Shown here: positions 5,278-6,499 of the stretch, piece after piece | Layout: every line of letters starts with the position of its first letter | Numbering within the stretch: the stretch's first letter is position 1 | Source of the DNA: an uncultured Neomegalonema sp. | GTDB lineage: Bacteria > Pseudomonadota > Alphaproteobacteria > Rhodobacterales > Rhodobacteraceae | Assembly (NCBI GenBank): GCA_937958345.1 | Contig: CALGNW010000020.1 | Coordinates: 1 to 6,499, forward strand | DNA: 6,499 bases | Direction: 5' to 3' | The notes under the pieces: generated by a model | Database searches by the model: none | What the model was told of the DNA's origin: nothing | What the model saw: only the letters and a program-made list of their open reading frames with translations | Position numbers and translations under genes: made by a program

Positions 5278-5963
5278 GCGCGCGCCTCCGCCCAGTAACC
5301 GGCGGCAATCCCCAAGCCGGTCGCGGCCAACAGCCCGAGGTCGAGGGGCAGGTCGCGCAGGGCGAGCGCAGCGCCGCTGGCCACGATGGCGGCAAGCCAT
5401 TTCGGTCGGCCCTTCAAAAACGGTACGACCATCGCAATAAAAATCATCGGCATCGCAAAATCGAGAGGCAGCGCGTCGGGGATGCGCGCGCCAAGGGCGT
5501 GGCCGATGCCGGTCGTCAGTTGCCAGACCAGAGCGGTAATGCCGCCCGCCGCCAGAAAAAAGACCATACGCGCACGCCAGTCTTCTTCGCGGGACTGAAA
5601 ACGGGCGAGGGCGACGCCGAAGCTTTGGTCATGCACGACATACGCTGCGAAAAGCCGCGTGCGGGCAGGCATGCCCGAAAACCACGGGGCAAGCGCGGCG
5701 GAGTACATGCCGAAGCGCAGGTTGATGCAGATGCAGGTTGCCACAATCACGGCGACGGATGTCTGCTCGGTCAGCATTTGCACCGCCGCGAGTTGTGACG
5801 CGCCGCCGAGGACGATGACGGTCATTGCCAGCGTTTCGAACAGCGTCAGCCCCGCTTCGGCCATCACCGCGCCGCTGACCAATCCGAAGATGATGATTGC
5901 GGGCTGATAGGGCAGGGTTGCAAAGGTTCCCGCACGAAGTGTCGCCGTTTGGTTCACGATCAT
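5274..5963 (-). CDS. azlC: AzlC family permease (branched-chain amino acid exporter)
   Basis: The 229-residue polytopic inner-membrane protein is the main subunit of an AzlCD-type amino acid exporter. It has the family pattern throughout. PAIIIFGLVSGAV lies near the N-terminus (21-33), GGASQLAA at 53-60, NLRFGMYSAALAPW at 81-94 and HDQSFGVA at 111-118. Later come several helices (about 135-155, 167-182, 188-202 and 208-224). I place the start at ATG 5963. The same frame is open upstream to 6218, but that stretch is an out-of-frame reading of the glutathione transferase gene and is compositionally unlike a membrane protein. The ribosome binding site is poor (GGA about 13 bases upstream). The gene begins 10 bp after the transferase stop and overlaps azlD by 4 bases, so the three are probably cotranscribed. 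The exported substrate is not shown by the sequence. Confidence 0.9.
   Translation of the reverse strand: MIVNQTATLRAGTFATLPYQPAIIIFGLVSGAVMAEAGLTLFETLAMTVIVLGGASQLAAVQMLTEQTSVAVIVATCICINLRFGMYSAALAPWFSGMPARTRLFAAYVVHDQSFGVALARFQSREEDWRARMVFFLAAGGITALVWQLTTGIGHALGARIPDALPLDFAMPMIFIAMVVPFLKGRPKWLAAIVASGAALALRDLPLDLGLLAATGLGIAAGYWAEARA
5283..5287 (-). promoter_or_regulatory. Ribosome binding site deciding the azlD start
   Basis: The minus strand reads GGAGG five bases before a GTG codon that overlaps the azlC stop. This is the strongest ribosome binding site in the right half of the window and supports the GTG over the distant upstream ATG at 5400. Confidence 0.75.
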
Positions 5964-5973
5964 TGCGTCAAAG

Positions 5974-6499
5974 TTATCCGGCGTCTTGGGGCATGAGGGC
6001 ATCGTCGAGTTCGGTCGCACGGCGATAGGCTTCGCGGTCTTTGACCTTTTCCCAATACGCCTCGAATGCCGGTTTGGTGTCGATGGATTTAAACTGCAAG
6101 CCCCAGCCGATCTGCATACCGACATAGACATCGGCGGCAGTGAAGGTGTCACCGGCGATATATTCCGACCCCGACACGGCCTGTTCGAGGGCGGCGCTGG
6201 CATCATCGTAGCTGCCATATCCCGCCATCATCTGTTTGCCCTCCGGCACCTGAAAACCCAGTGCGCGGTTGACGACAGCCTGTTCGAGAGGTCCGGCAGA
6301 GAAGAACAGCCAGCGGAAATACGCCCCGCGCTGATCCGGTGGCGGGGCGAGGCCTGCTCCGGGGAAGGCATCGGCGAGATAGGCGCAGATTGCCGCTGTT
6401 TCCGTCACAATCTGATCGCCGTGGGTGATGCAGGGGACTTTGCCCATCGGGTTTATGGCGAGGAAATCCGCACCCTTCATGGTGGTTCCGTAGTCCAGC
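5974..6499 (-). CDS. Glutathione S-transferase family protein (5' end outside window)
   Basis: The gene continues past the right edge: the codons before the internal ATG at 6480 are open and read LDYGTT, joining smoothly to KGADFLAINPMGKVP. The visible 174 residues cover the second half of the thioredoxin-like N-terminal domain and the whole helical C-terminal domain. The cis-proline is in GKVPCI (visible residues 19-24), and the glutathione gamma-glutamyl contact in TETAAICAYL (Glu33, Thr34). The C-terminal domain includes YIAGDTFTAADVYVG, the usual N-capping box region of the family. It is a cytoplasmic enzyme or binding protein that conjugates or reduces substrates with glutathione. The active-site Tyr, Ser or Cys lies outside the window, so class is not assigned. 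It is the most upstream visible member of a four-gene minus-strand cluster with azlC, azlD and the exported thioredoxin. Confidence 0.92.
   Translation of the reverse strand, partial: LDYGTTMKGADFLAINPMGKVPCITHGDQIVTETAAICAYLADAFPGAGLAPPPDQRGAYFRWLFFSAGPLEQAVVNRALGFQVPEGKQMMAGYGSYDDASAALEQAVSGSEYIAGDTFTAADVYVGMQIGWGLQFKSIDTKPAFEAYWEKVKDREAYRRATELDDALMPQDAG

Overview
The window looks like ordinary chromosome from a GC-rich alphaproteobacterium, most likely of the Rhodobacteraceae/Roseobacter type. This is judged by protein style and gene content: a PPK2 polyphosphate kinase, a MetA with the acetyl-type signature, and AzlC/AzlD with very tight, overlapping genes. The assignment is inference; there is no rRNA or other taxonomic marker here.

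Left edge (1 to about 600). The first 69 bases hold the start of a minus-strand gene running off the window, with a good ribosome binding site and an N-terminus resembling GT-B glycosyltransferases. Upstream of it is a comparatively AT-rich, gene-free stretch. Next comes a decayed IS3-family insertion sequence (about 308-534). Only part of the transposase catalytic core remains, broken by a frameshift and apparently by an internal deletion, together with a probable right terminal repeat.

Middle (597-3404). Three minus-strand genes are read in the order metA (homoserine acyltransferase, methionine synthesis), a YheT-type alpha/beta hydrolase whose start overlaps the metA stop (ATGA), and a class I-like PPK2. 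A 7-bp-stem hairpin lies in the 55-bp gap before ppk2. Downstream of ppk2 is the IS remnant.

Centre (3405-4571). A 168-bp divergent intergenic region separates metA from a plus-strand membrane histidine kinase. The kinase has two N-terminal transmembrane helices and no sensor domain of note, and no response regulator is visible in the window.

Right (4583-6499). Four minus-strand genes lie close together: a glutathione S-transferase (5' end outside the window), azlC, azlD (GTG start overlapping the azlC stop) and a small exported thioredoxin-like protein. The gaps are 10 bp, a 4-bp overlap and 23 bp, so they may be one transcript. It converges on the histidine kinase gene with only 11 bp between the stop codons.

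I did not find evidence of a new defence, mobile or RNA system. The most informative items are the frameshifted IS3 deletion derivative, the unlisted partial gene at the left edge, the acetyl-CoA-type specificity residue in MetA, the coupled metA-hydrolase pair and the orphan kinase with an atypical F box.
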